DNA of 64,000 nucleotides from a bacterium (GTDB lineage Bacteria > Actinomycetota > Acidimicrobiia > Spongiisociales > Spongiisociaceae). The stretch spans positions 49,333-113,332 of the forward strand of contig JAPPHZ010000018.1 in NCBI GenBank assembly GCA_028820935.1, read 5' to 3'. Positions 1-8,425 of the stretch are shown in pieces. Under the pieces are notes generated by a model. The model searched no databases. It had not been told where the DNA came from and saw only the letters and a program-made list of their open reading frames with translations. Each line of letters begins with the position of its first letter. Within the stretch, counting starts at the first letter, position 1. A program made the translations under genes and the position numbers.

Positions 1-238
1 AGGAGTGCTCCATCGCCTCGGTGGCTTCGATCGAGAGCGGGAAGGCATGATCGGGTTGTACCTTGGTGCGGCGGTAGAAGCCGGTCAGCCGGTCGATCAC
101 CTGCCGACAGGCGTAGGACCCGCCCGCGTTCTCGAAGTGGGCCCACCCGGCGAGTCGGGCGTCGGAGAAGGCGGGAAACTGGCGGCGGGCGAACTCTACG
201 TCCAAGGGCCGCAGCGGGGGTTCCGGCTCGGGGTTCAC
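1..238 (-). CDS. Class V aminotransferase / cysteine desulfurase-like protein, N-terminal part
   Basis: This is the 5' end of a minus-strand gene that runs off the left edge; about 79 codons are present. The translation begins MNPEPEPPLRPLDVEF and contains FENAGGSYACRQVID, then SIEATEAMEHS. That layout resembles the start of PLP-dependent class V aminotransferases (SufS/Csd-like), where a D-N-A-G type motif precedes the first helix. The catalytic lysine lies outside the window, so the exact substrate (cysteine desulfuration or another reaction) cannot be told. A GTG start at 238 is assumed. No strong ribosome binding site is seen. Confidence 0.6.
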   Translation of the reverse strand, partial: MNPEPEPPLRPLDVEFARRQFPAFSDARLAGWAHFENAGGSYACRQVIDRLTGFYRRTKVQPDHAFPLSIEATEAMEHS

Positions 239-308
239 ACGGCGGAGTTTGCCAGATCGGGCCGGTCCGAGCCGCCTGCCGTCCAGCTACCCGGCCCGGC
301 TGACGCGC

Positions 309-731
309 TCAGGCGCGTTCGAGCACGATTACCGGGATGACCCGCGACGTCTTGGACTCGTACTCCTCGAACTGCGGGTAGTCCTGCTTCTGCCTGGTCC
401 AGATCCGGTCCCGCTCTGCTCCCGAGGCGACCCGGGCTCGGACCCGGATGGTCCCGGTCCCGACCTCCACCTCTGTGGCTGGATTAGCCACCACGTTGTG
501 ATACCAGTCGGGGTTGGTGTCCGCGCCGGCCTTGGAGGCGAAGACCGCGTAGCCGTCCGCCAGGTCCTGGTACGCGAGCGGTGTGACCCGGCGGGTCCCC
601 GTGCGGGCGCCCGTATGATGAAGGAGCAGCAGCGTCCTCCCTTCGAACATTCCACCCACCTGACCGTTGTTGGCGCGGAACTCCTCGATGATCGCCGCAT
701 TCCAGTCGTTCACGTTCGTCCAATCACTCAT
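309..731 (-). CDS. Nitroreductase/deazaflavin (F420)-dependent oxidoreductase, DDN family
   Basis: The product has 140 residues, the usual size for the split-barrel DDN family, which uses reduced F420 (or a related flavin) to reduce diverse substrates. Family features seen are the central LLLLHHTGARTG strand, the RRVTPLAY strand, the DGYAVFASKAG motif and NPDWYHN followed by a basic C-terminal region. The start is ATG at 731, beginning MSDWTNVND; an upstream in-frame ATG would add 43 residues that do not look like this family. A purine-rich GGATCGGAG lies just upstream of the chosen start. The physiological substrate is unknown. Confidence 0.85.
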   Translation of the reverse strand: MSDWTNVNDWNAAIIEEFRANNGQVGGMFEGRTLLLLHHTGARTGTRRVTPLAYQDLADGYAVFASKAGADTNPDWYHNVVANPATEVEVGTGTIRVRARVASGAERDRIWTRQKQDYPQFEEYESKTSRVIPVIVLERA

Positions 732-1009
732 CCGGCGCTCCGATCCTCGTTCTGCTGGAAGGCCTGTCGAAGCCTGTCCTGATGATGCCACGGTCTTTTG
801 ACAACCCGAAGCGGCCTGGCATTCGTCGCCGGGCGAAGACGGCCGCTTGGCACTCATCACTCTTAAGTGGTCTCATGCGCAATGGCGTGCCGGAAACGCG
901 AATTGGCAGGGCTAGGGTATGCCGGACCGCGTCGTGTACAGCAGTTCCGGAGGCCCTATGCGTGACGGTTACGGACCCATGACGAGGTTCCGGATGAGAA
1001 GGGTCAGCC

Positions 1010-2059
1010 ATGTCAACCCGGCGTAGGGTGGTGCTCGAGAATACGCCGCTGCCGTCTCCGTTTCCCGAGGGTTGGTACTTCGTCACGAGCCGTGAGGCAC
1101 TGCTGGAAGCCGGGCTGATCGAAAAGAAGTGGATGGGGGAGAACATCGTCGCCTGGAGCGACGAGAACGGGGAGGTGTGCGTCGCCGGCGCCTATTGCCC
1201 GCATCTGGGCGCCGATCTGGGACCGACCGCAGGAGGACGCATCTGTGAAGGGCGGCTGGTCTGCCCGTTCCATGGGTACGAGTTCGACGCGACCGGCCAG
1301 TGCGTGGCCACCCCCTATTCCCCGCCGCCGACGACCGCGAGGTTGCGCGTCTTCGAGACGCATGAAATCGCCGGGCTGATCTTCGCCTGGTGGGGGGCCG
1401 GGGGACGGGCGCCGCAGTGGAGCCTGCCCGACGATGTACTGGATCAGGCCGGATGGACCGGTCTCAAGATCAGGACCCTCCGGTTTCCCGGCCATCCGCA
1501 GGAGACGACGGAGAATTCGGTCGACGTAGGCCACCTGCGCTACGTCCACGGCTACGACAGCGTGGACCGGGTGGGGAAGGTGTCGGTGGACGGGGCGCGT
1601 CTGGAGAGCGACTTCGACTTCAGGCGTACCCGGACGACTGCGGGGATTGTGACCCTCACCTTCGACGTGGCCGCCCGCACCCGAATCTTCGGGTTGGGTT
1701 ACTCGTTCGTGCAGATCCGCGAGCGCTCGATCGGGATGGATCTGCGGCTGTGGGTGCTGGCGACGCCCGTCGACGGTTCGCTCATCGACCTGTCGCTGGT
1801 TTCGCAGGTGCGGGAGATACGAAATCCGGGCCGGTGGATAGCAGGCCTGGGGTTCCTACCGGTGAAGTGGCGAGCGCCCATCATGAACCGGTTCATCTCG
1901 TCCCAGCAATACCGGGACGTCCAGCAGGATGAGATCATCTGGAGCCGCAAGCAGTACCGGTCCCGCCCGCGCCTCTGTCGCTCCGACGGCGAGATCATGC
2001 CGTTCCGGCGCTATTGTGCCCAGTTCTATCCCGATCCTGCCGATCTGGAGACTCCCTAG
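1010..2059 (+). CDS. Rieske [2Fe-2S] non-heme iron oxygenase, catalytic subunit
   Basis: The protein has 349 residues. The N-terminal Rieske domain carries C63-P-H65 and C85-P-F-H88, which bind the 2Fe-2S cluster. The C-terminal catalytic domain shows the mononuclear iron triad region NSVDVGHLRYVHGY with D172, H175 and H180 as probable iron ligands. Single-gene Rieske oxygenases of this length hydroxylate or desaturate hydrophobic substrates such as steroids; the substrate here is not known. No reductase or ferredoxin gene is adjacent. It converges on the GPP34-P450 gene with a 169-bp repeat between them. Its TAG stop is the left edge of that repeat. Confidence 0.9.
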   Translation: MSTRRRVVLENTPLPSPFPEGWYFVTSREALLEAGLIEKKWMGENIVAWSDENGEVCVAGAYCPHLGADLGPTAGGRICEGRLVCPFHGYEFDATGQCVATPYSPPPTTARLRVFETHEIAGLIFAWWGAGGRAPQWSLPDDVLDQAGWTGLKIRTLRFPGHPQETTENSVDVGHLRYVHGYDSVDRVGKVSVDGARLESDFDFRRTRTTAGIVTLTFDVAARTRIFGLGYSFVQIRERSIGMDLRLWVLATPVDGSLIDLSLVSQVREIRNPGRWIAGLGFLPVKWRAPIMNRFISSQQYRDVQQDEIIWSRKQYRSRPRLCRSDGEIMPFRRYCAQFYPDPADLETP

Positions 2060-2224
2060 TGGTCCTGTCTGTGTAATGGCGGTGTGGTATGGCGAGGCAG
2101 CGGTGTTCCTCGCAAGGCCCGCTGACGAAGGCGTACCCGCAGCGGTACGTTGAGGAAGCGGAACGCAGCGACGGGGCGCCGATGGCCGCCAGAGCGCCCG
2201 GTTGTTTCGCAGACAGACCACTAG
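2056..2224. repeat. 169-bp palindromic-ended repeat (MITE-like), copy 1
   Basis: The ends read CTAGTGGTC(C)TGTCTG and the reverse complement CAGACAGACCACTAG, so the element has terminal inverted repeats of about 14 bp bounded by CTAG. A CGTACC-CGCAGC-GGTACG hairpin lies inside. A nearly identical copy in reverse orientation is at 23161-23330. No transposase is encoded. The TAG at 2057-2059 is the stop codon of the Rieske gene. A non-autonomous mobile element or a transcribed 3' palindromic unit would both fit. Confidence 0.85.
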
Positions 2225-2247
2225 CCTGGGAATCTGATGGAACTCCC

Positions 2248-4275
2248 TTACACCGGCAGTTCGTGCCTTTGCTCGGCGACGACGAACTGCAGCTTGTTGT
2301 TCACCGACGACGACGGGAAGGAGCTGATCTTCAGCTTGTAGTTGGCGGGAGAGATCTCGAGCCTGAAATGGTGAACGAGCAGCAGCAGATGGATCGCCAG
2401 ATGCAGGGATGTCCACCGGGACCCCAAACACGTATGGGTACCTAGGCCGTACGGCGCGTATGACGACCCGAGGTGCTCCTTGCGCGGAGGCAGGTAGCGG
2501 TCGATGTCGAACGAGAAGGGATCGGGGAAGACGTCCTCCATGTAGTGCGTGGCCGTCTGGGCAATCAGAACCCGCGCCCCCTGCGGCAACTCGTATCCCT
2601 CGACCGCGCAGGTGTTCATCACATTTCGATACGATGCTGGCACGATCGGGTAGAGACGCAGGCACTCCATGATGAACCGGCGTGTGATGTCGATCGCCGG
2701 CCCGGTGAGTTCGTCACGATCCGGCGTCCCCTTGGCGAACAGGGCGTCTGCCTCATTGCTAATACTCTCGTGGAACTCGGGCTGCGACAGCATCGCGTAG
2801 ATGATTAGGCCGAGTTGATCACCGACATACATGCTTGCGATCAGCGCCGCCGAGAGCACGAAGGGCAGGTTCGACTCCGGGAGGAACTGCCGATCGCTCG
2901 CGTGCATGCTCAGCAGGTCATCGGCGAGGTCGCGAGGACACCCAGCCCGCTGGGCGGGTGTGTGGCTACTCAGGACTCGTTCCATGACCTCTCCGACCAG
3001 CTTCGCCCGGCGCTTCATAGCGGGCGTACGCAGCATCACCTTGGGCAGGTTCCCGATGACATGGGTCTGCAGGGCTCTTTCCTTGAATTTGTGCAGGTCC
3101 GCGACGACATCCTGAGTATCGATGCTGACCATGGCCGGCGACAACGTTGAATTGACCAACTGCCTGCACATCGTCTTTGCGGGGAGCTTGTCACCGACAG
3201 ACCAAGCCGCCATGTAGGCCCGGGCGGTGGAGTAGCACTCATCCAGCCGAGCCTCCAACCTGGTGCGGGAATAGGCCGGCTGCATGGACTTGCGGTACCG
3301 GAAATGATCGGCACCGTCCAGCGTGGGCAGGATTCCTGATCCTCCGTATACCTTTTCGAAATCCTCCAGATAATCCCTGGATCTCAGGTACATGCGCCCA
3401 TGCCGATGTGCCCAGTGATTCATCTCGGGGCCGGCAAGCAAAATCATCGGGCCGGTCAAGGGCGGGCGGAGCTCGAACACCGGTCCATATTCTTCGGCAA
3501 GCTCTGCAAAGAAAGCAGGTAAATTGCCTTGGCGAGCGGGCCGGCTGCGCAGCAACCTACGAAGTGGGACAACCGGAATCGGCTTGGCGAAAGCGGAAGG
3601 CCTGAACAATGAACGAGAGAGGTTGTGGCTAACTGCTGCGGCGATGGACCTGCCGATCAAGTCCATGTTGCTGATGAACTCAACTCGCTTCTCCGATGCT
3701 TCGTCGAGTTCGAATATGAAACGCAAGACGTCGCATGTATTGATGAGACAGATGATGATGATATCTCTTGGATCCGGAATCTCGTTGGCGAAGATGGCTC
3801 TACTAAGGCGGATCTTGACGAAGTCAACAGCGGTACCTTCTCCAGCCGTGGCGTACGAATCCTGTTGCCATGCGCCCCGCGCCAGCGACCAGAAGTCACC
3901 GTCGTGGTGCCGGAGAATCTTCAGATCGACCAGCCGCTCAAGGGTCAAGTCGATAATTGAGTCCGCGCGCGGGGCCAGTCGCTCGATCCAGTACTGGGCG
4001 TCTCGTTGGACCGGCTCGGAGGCGATTTTCTCAAGGACAGGATCCAGGGCAGGATCGCCCGTTTCTGTCCGATCCAGAAGTATCAGCGAATCCATATCCG
4101 TGTCTATACGCGTTAGGAGAGACAGCTGTCCCAGCACCCCTCCGATAACGGCACAGTTCAAATCCCACCCGGGAACCTGCCGGAAGTAGCCACTCTCCTC
4201 GTTGAGGAGTGTGAGGACGAGTTCGTCGAGCAGGCTGAGCTTCTGAGTGACCGCACTGTCGGCGGTTAGAGTCAT
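2248..4275 (-). CDS. GPP34 (GOLPH3-like) domain fused to cytochrome P450
   Basis: The protein has 675 residues. Residues about 14-225 match the GPP34 fold pattern: SLLDELVLTLLNEESGYF, then VIGGVLGQLSLLTRI, a TGDPALDPVLEKIA segment and a helical C-terminal half. Residues about 235-675 form a cytochrome P450 with E537-x-x-R540 (ECLRLYP) and the heme loop YGLGTHTCLG, axial Cys616. The I-helix region SMYVGDQLG departs from the usual acid-Thr pair. The ATG at 4275 is chosen because GGAGGGA lies 8 nt upstream; a longer form from 4359 would read through upstream repeats. In eukaryotes GPP34 proteins bind phosphoinositide membranes, so membrane tethering of the P450 is inferred. The substrate is unknown. 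Confidence 0.9.
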   Translation of the reverse strand: MTLTADSAVTQKLSLLDELVLTLLNEESGYFRQVPGWDLNCAVIGGVLGQLSLLTRIDTDMDSLILLDRTETGDPALDPVLEKIASEPVQRDAQYWIERLAPRADSIIDLTLERLVDLKILRHHDGDFWSLARGAWQQDSYATAGEGTAVDFVKIRLSRAIFANEIPDPRDIIIICLINTCDVLRFIFELDEASEKRVEFISNMDLIGRSIAAAVSHNLSRSLFRPSAFAKPIPVVPLRRLLRSRPARQGNLPAFFAELAEEYGPVFELRPPLTGPMILLAGPEMNHWAHRHGRMYLRSRDYLEDFEKVYGGSGILPTLDGADHFRYRKSMQPAYSRTRLEARLDECYSTARAYMAAWSVGDKLPAKTMCRQLVNSTLSPAMVSIDTQDVVADLHKFKERALQTHVIGNLPKVMLRTPAMKRRAKLVGEVMERVLSSHTPAQRAGCPRDLADDLLSMHASDRQFLPESNLPFVLSAALIASMYVGDQLGLIIYAMLSQPEFHESISNEADALFAKGTPDRDELTGPAIDITRRFIMECLRLYPIVPASYRNVMNTCAVEGYELPQGARVLIAQTATHYMEDVFPDPFSFDIDRYLPPRKEHLGSSYAPYGLGTHTCLGSRWTSLHLAIHLLLLVHHFRLEISPANYKLKISSFPSSSVNNKLQFVVAEQRHELPV

Positions 4276-4312
4276 CCGTCCGGTCCCTCCGTCACCAACC
4301 ATCGAAACCTTA

Positions 4313-4363
4313 GCATGAAGTACGTATGAAGAAAGTATGAAGAGGCTGTTCGGGAGCATGAAG
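4313..4363 (-). promoter_or_regulatory. Four direct repeats CTTCATRC at 11/11/21-bp spacing upstream of the P450 gene
   Basis: On the minus strand, reading toward the P450 start, CTTCATGC, CTTCATAC, CTTCATAC and CTTCATGC begin at 4363, 4342, 4331 and 4320. The periods of 21, 11 and 11 bp put every unit on one helix face. Direct repeats at 11-bp spacing are typical of OmpR/SARP-type winged-helix activators; that assignment is an inference. A TAAGGT hexamer follows immediately and could be part of a -10 region. The start codon lies 37 bp beyond the last unit. Confidence 0.55.
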
Positions 4364-4579
4364 CGTAAAGAGGTGGTATCCGCTGGGGTGGTCAGGTAGC
4401 CGCCACCTCATTGGTTTCGGACGGGCTGCTGAACCCCGCGGCCTCCGTCACCATGACCTAAATACGGGTTTGGAGCATCCGGGCCGCAGCAACAGCAACC
4501 CAGCGATTGCACGTACTTGAATGCCCGGCCGGCGATCAATCCATAGACAGCGCTTAGGTCGGCCGGTAGGCTGGACGAC

Positions 4580-5350
4580 ATGGCTCAACTACAACTGCGT
4601 CCACTCGGTGTCGGCGAGATCGTCGACGCTACCTTCACCGTCTACCGGCGCCGCTTCGGCCCGATGCTCGCCATCGTGCTGGTGCTCGTGTTCATCCCCT
4701 TCCTCGTCAGTCTGGTCGGGGGCTGCAGCCTGGACTCGGGCGGCACGACGACGTGCTCGTCTCCCATTGGTTGGCTCGGGTATTACGCGGGCGTTGTCGG
4801 TTCGCTCGTGGCGGGCGTGGCCGCCATCCTGGTGGCGGCGGAGGCGTATGCAGATGTCCCGTCCGACTGGCGGAGCGCGATGAGCGCCGCAATCCGGAGG
4901 ATCGTCGCGATCATCGCGGCGACGATCGTGGCCGGGATCCTGCTGGCCATCGGATTCGTGCTCCTGATCATCCCCGGGATCTTCGTTCTCGTGTCGCTCG
5001 CCGTGGTCTGGGAGGCCCTGATCATCGAAGGCATCGGTCCGATGGAGAGCATCAAGCGGTCGTGGCGCCTCGTGTCGGGCGAGCGGTGGCGGGTGTTCGG
5101 CGCCGGCGTGCTCGTCATCGTCCTCATGGCCATCGTCGTAGGGGTCATCTCGGCTGTCATAGCGCTCATCCTTTCGGCCGGCCTGGGAGTGAGCGGTGGT
5201 ATGACCGGTTACCTCGTCCAGCAGGTCGCCAGCCTGCTGTCGATCCCGCTGACCGCCGCGCTCGGCACGGTCATCTATCTGGACCTGCGGGTCCGCAAGG
5301 AGTCGCTGAGCACGGACGAACTCGCCGCCGCTCTGTCCGAACAAGGCTGA
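4580..5350 (+). CDS. Multi-pass membrane protein (YciC / GPDPase-membrane-domain-like)
   Basis: The protein has 256 residues and about five or six hydrophobic helices. It starts MAQLQLRPLGVGEIVDATFTVYR, a pattern shared by actinobacterial membrane proteins related to the membrane domain of glycerophosphodiester phosphodiesterases. A loop containing GPMESIKRSWRLVSG follows the central helices, as in that group. No catalytic domain is attached, so no enzymatic role is claimed. The N-terminal half has two cysteines in an extracytoplasmic loop (GGCSLDSGGTTTCSS) that might form a disulfide. It is divergent from the P450 gene, with about 300 bp between them. Confidence 0.75.
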   Translation: MAQLQLRPLGVGEIVDATFTVYRRRFGPMLAIVLVLVFIPFLVSLVGGCSLDSGGTTTCSSPIGWLGYYAGVVGSLVAGVAAILVAAEAYADVPSDWRSAMSAAIRRIVAIIAATIVAGILLAIGFVLLIIPGIFVLVSLAVVWEALIIEGIGPMESIKRSWRLVSGERWRVFGAGVLVIVLMAIVVGVISAVIALILSAGLGVSGGMTGYLVQQVASLLSIPLTAALGTVIYLDLRVRKESLSTDELAAALSEQG

Positions 5351-5440
5351 TTCCCAACTAGCCTCCGGACCCGAGCAACGCCGGCCGTTGATCGAGGGTT
5401 CTCCGCAGCTCTGCAGAAAGCGTAGGATCCGGGAACCACA

Positions 5441-5514
5441 GGCCCCGTCGTCCAGCCGGCCTAGGACGCTGGCCTTTCAAGCCAGAAACGCGGGTTCGAA
5501 TCCCGTCGGGGCCA
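5441..5514 (+). tRNA. tRNA-Glu (anticodon UUC)
   Basis: The acceptor stem GGCCCCG pairs with CGGGGCC at 5507-5513. The anticodon arm CTGGC-CTTTCAA-GCCAG gives anticodon TTC, and the T arm contains GGTTCGAATCC. The 3' CCA is not encoded. The gene-poor stretch that follows makes it a possible integration site, although no 3'-end duplicate was found in the window. Confidence 0.95.
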
Positions 5515-6086
5515 CTAGGGGATACTCGCCATTACCGACGTCCCGGATCGTCGGCGGCGACCAGCGTGCTGGCTTCTGTGGATGGTTTGCTCATGTCAGA
5601 GGTCGGAGCCTCGGGTGCTGCCGAAACAGCCCAGAGCGGTTCATCGAGGACGACGGACGGGCTCAAATGAACAGGGCTAAGAGGCTCGCCAGTTGGGGAC
5701 CATAGGCAGATAACGCGTTCATCAAGGCTGGTCCCGCGTCGTCGGGAACCCTCCGACGAGTGGCACCCGCAGGGGAGGGTTAGCGGCCCGCCGGCCCGTC
5801 CCGTGGAACGGCTTAAGCCTGAGTCCACCGAACACGGCCACAACCTTAAGTGCCGTTGTGGAGGTTTCCGGCCCTGGGCGACGCCACACAGCCGGAACGG
5901 GACCGCTGGGGAACGACCCCGGACGGAACGGTCGTCTGCCGGCCCCCTGGGACAGGTCGTCCTGGTTGCGCACCTGGCCGAACAGCGGGGACCGGACGCG
6001 GAGCTAGGCGAATGGCTGCCAAACCGACACACCGCGGCGGCCTGATCGTCGGCGGACTGTCCGACCCCCTTAGTGTGACCGACTGG
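5515..6086. other. Gene-poor stretch downstream of tRNA-Glu
   Basis: No convincing gene is seen in these 572 bp. The best open frame, GTG 5803 to TGA 6045, would encode 80 residues with a KCRCGG motif. It resembles no family known to me, and open frames overlap it in other phases. The segment may be debris of an element integrated at the tRNA. Confidence 0.4.
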
Positions 6087-7880
6087 TCAGAGGGGCAGCC
6101 ATTTGACCGCCATCAGCCATACGTAGATTCCGATGACGGCGAACCCGATACCGACCGTGGTGGTTTGTTCCACCCTGGGGTTGTGCTTCGCGTCTGTCTT
6201 GACGGTTCGGAACATGACCTTCCCGGCGCCTGTGATGAGGGGAAGGTCACGTTCGGAGCGTCGGTCGAACAGGTGAACGGTCATGAACGTGACAGCCGAC
6301 GCCAAGAGCATCGACAGCACATCGTTCACCAGCGCGGGCCACGCCTGCGTTTCGGTGCGGGCGAACACGGCCATACCCGCCACCAGGAACGCCAGCATGA
6401 CCAGCACGATCAGCTCGGCCAGGTTCCGGCCCTTCTGTTTGCTGTTCACCAGCGTGTCCAGGTTCCCTTGCATCTCCGCCGCCTCGGAACGGTCCAACCC
6501 GGCTTGTTCGATCTGGTCGGTCACATAGTGGTAAGCGTGTTCGAGTTCGCCGATGTTCCTGGTCGTGTCAATGGTCTGAACATGGTTCAGCAGGACGCGG
6601 CGGGTCTGTTTGTCGGCGGATAGCGCGTCGAGCCGCCGCCACAGCATGTAGGTTTGCTGTTCCTCGCTGGCGGTGCGGGCGGTCAGACGCGAAGTGCGGA
6701 ACGACAGGATCAGAACGAACACCGTCGCGCCCGCGCCCAGCACGCCGTAATAGTCGCCGAATCCCGGGAACCATCCGTATCCGGGAATGTGGGTGAACCA
6801 TTCGTCGCGCATATAAATGACGAACCCGAACCCCAACAGACTCAGCACAAGCCACTTGAACCCGGCCCGGTCCTCGGACCGGAAGTTGATCAGCGCACTT
6901 ACCGCTATCACCGCCGCGGCGCCGACCCAGAGAAAGTCGGTACGGTACACCGTGATCGTAGCGAAGGCCGCCAACCAGACCAGCGACAGGACCGGCCGCA
7001 GGTACTGCATGGCGTTCACACCCAGATTCGTCGCTTCCAGGTTTGCGTAACGGAAAGCGATGTTTCCCAACGCACTTACTATCCCGATAGCGATCAACCA
7101 GACGACCGGGGTTGACACGAAACCGCCCAGATGTGTGCCAGGTCCTGTATCGCCTGGGAAGACGGTCAGACCGATTAGAAGGCCGCTTAGTATGCTGGCC
7201 ACACTTGTTACTATCGAAACAGCTAGTACACAGGCTAATTCATCCCTCTGAGTATCAGATATATCTGACATGCTCTTGCATCTATCATGATACAGTTCTA
7301 TCCCTAACCTAAACCTAAAAGATATCCAGGAGCCACAGACCGCGCTCGCCGCGGCTAGCAGCACACCCCACAGGAGACGCCAACCTCCCTCGGTTGTGAT
7401 ACCACCGGCCTGCGAAAACGTAACGAGCGCAACCCCGGCCATAGCAATACTGAGTAGCAGCCAATGCTGCCCAGTCATCCGCTGGTACCGGGGGTCGTGT
7501 TGCTTCCGATAAGCGACGAAGAGAATAAGCCAGCCACCCGTAATGACCGTCACTAATGCGGTGTCCAGGAACAGAGTGGCACCCACGAAGGCTGCCAAAT
7601 TGAAGCCGTTGAGCATTGCCAGTACACCGTCACGTGTAGGAAGTCGGCGAAGAATCCAGGCCCAAAAGTCGCTTCGTATGACGAGCCCGGGATGAGTCCA
7701 GATCAGATAGACGAGCCAAACCAGAGACACTGTGGAGTAAACCCAGAATTGGAACACGAAAGGCCCGACCGTGCCGCCTACAAGGGCCACTGCGAGCGGA
7801 GTCCACGAGTTCAAGAACACCGAAACGCCCATCCACGACGCCGCCCTCGTGTCCGGTTTCAGCCGCGCAGTGTCGGTCAT
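6087..7880 (-). CDS. Large EamA/DMT-like membrane protein with C-terminal cytoplasmic and membrane extension
   Basis: The protein has 597 residues from the ATG at 7880, which has GGAGAGG 7-8 nt upstream. The first 350 or so residues hold about ten hydrophobic helices arranged like drug/metabolite transporters. They include a repeat-half region, GNIAFRYANLEATNLGVNAMQYLRPVLSLVWL, here described only by its position in the second half. A soluble segment at about residues 395-475 (SEEQQTYMLWRRLDALSAD onward, charged and helical) follows, then two or three more helices near the C-terminus. The middle of the gene (7000-7600) is poorer in GC than its neighbours, suggesting transfer. The substrate is unknown. 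Confidence 0.75.
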   Translation of the reverse strand: MTDTARLKPDTRAASWMGVSVFLNSWTPLAVALVGGTVGPFVFQFWVYSTVSLVWLVYLIWTHPGLVIRSDFWAWILRRLPTRDGVLAMLNGFNLAAFVGATLFLDTALVTVITGGWLILFVAYRKQHDPRYQRMTGQHWLLLSIAMAGVALVTFSQAGGITTEGGWRLLWGVLLAAASAVCGSWISFRFRLGIELYHDRCKSMSDISDTQRDELACVLAVSIVTSVASILSGLLIGLTVFPGDTGPGTHLGGFVSTPVVWLIAIGIVSALGNIAFRYANLEATNLGVNAMQYLRPVLSLVWLAAFATITVYRTDFLWVGAAAVIAVSALINFRSEDRAGFKWLVLSLLGFGFVIYMRDEWFTHIPGYGWFPGFGDYYGVLGAGATVFVLILSFRTSRLTARTASEEQQTYMLWRRLDALSADKQTRRVLLNHVQTIDTTRNIGELEHAYHYVTDQIEQAGLDRSEAAEMQGNLDTLVNSKQKGRNLAELIVLVMLAFLVAGMAVFARTETQAWPALVNDVLSMLLASAVTFMTVHLFDRRSERDLPLITGAGKVMFRTVKTDAKHNPRVEQTTTVGIGFAVIGIYVWLMAVKWLPL

Positions 7881-8425
7881 GCAACGCCTCTCCGGGTACG
7901 ACCGTCGGCACCGTGTACCAACATGGCGAGGATAGAACACGATACCGGGACCGGCCGGCGCTTGGCCCGGCGGGGCTTGCGGCGCGCCACCATCGGCCGG
8001 CGGCGAACGGCTCAGCCTCGATCACATCGAGGGCGACCGGGCCGGGTTCACCGCCTCCGGCTTAGCATCCGTAGCGGGTGCGGGGGGCTGTGCCCTGGCC
8101 AGCGGGGTCAGAGACGGGCGGGGTCGGGATGGACGTTCACGGACCAGGCCGCGGAACGGCGGCCGTGGCTGCGGGTGGATGGCGCGGGCATGTGCGGGAA
8201 TGTGGAAGTCCCCCCCCACTGATAATGTGGAAGTCCCCGTCGGAATGGTCCTATCACCGCAGGTCAGGGATGGTGGGGAACATGCCACTACATCTCTTCG
8301 GGGGCCGCGGAGTTTCGTCCGGCACGGCGGTGGAGCGGAGCGCCGTTGCCGGAGCTATGGACGCCCCCACAGATTGTGCTGCTACCGTCTCCTCCGCCCC
8401 ACCCGGCCCTTTTCCTGAGGTGTAG
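7881..8425. other. 545-bp stretch without a supported gene
   Basis: Open frames here lack recognisable motifs and overlap on both strands. The only clear structure is the pair of 15-bp direct repeats at 8199-8239. The GAGG before 8426 serves the downstream aminomethyltransferase. Confidence 0.5.
8199..8239. repeat. Two direct copies of AATGTGGAAGTCCCC, 25-bp period
   Basis: Copies start at 8199 and 8224, separated by a C-rich linker. Closely spaced short direct repeats of this kind occur inside the ends of some insertion sequences, such as IS21-type termini, but no transposase remnant is nearby. They could equally be an operator for the downstream gene. Confidence 0.45.

Noticed and set aside
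5803..6045. An 80-residue protein with a KCRCGG motif
   Set aside because: There is no partner Cys pair for a zinc ribbon, other frames are open across it, and no ribosome binding site is clear.
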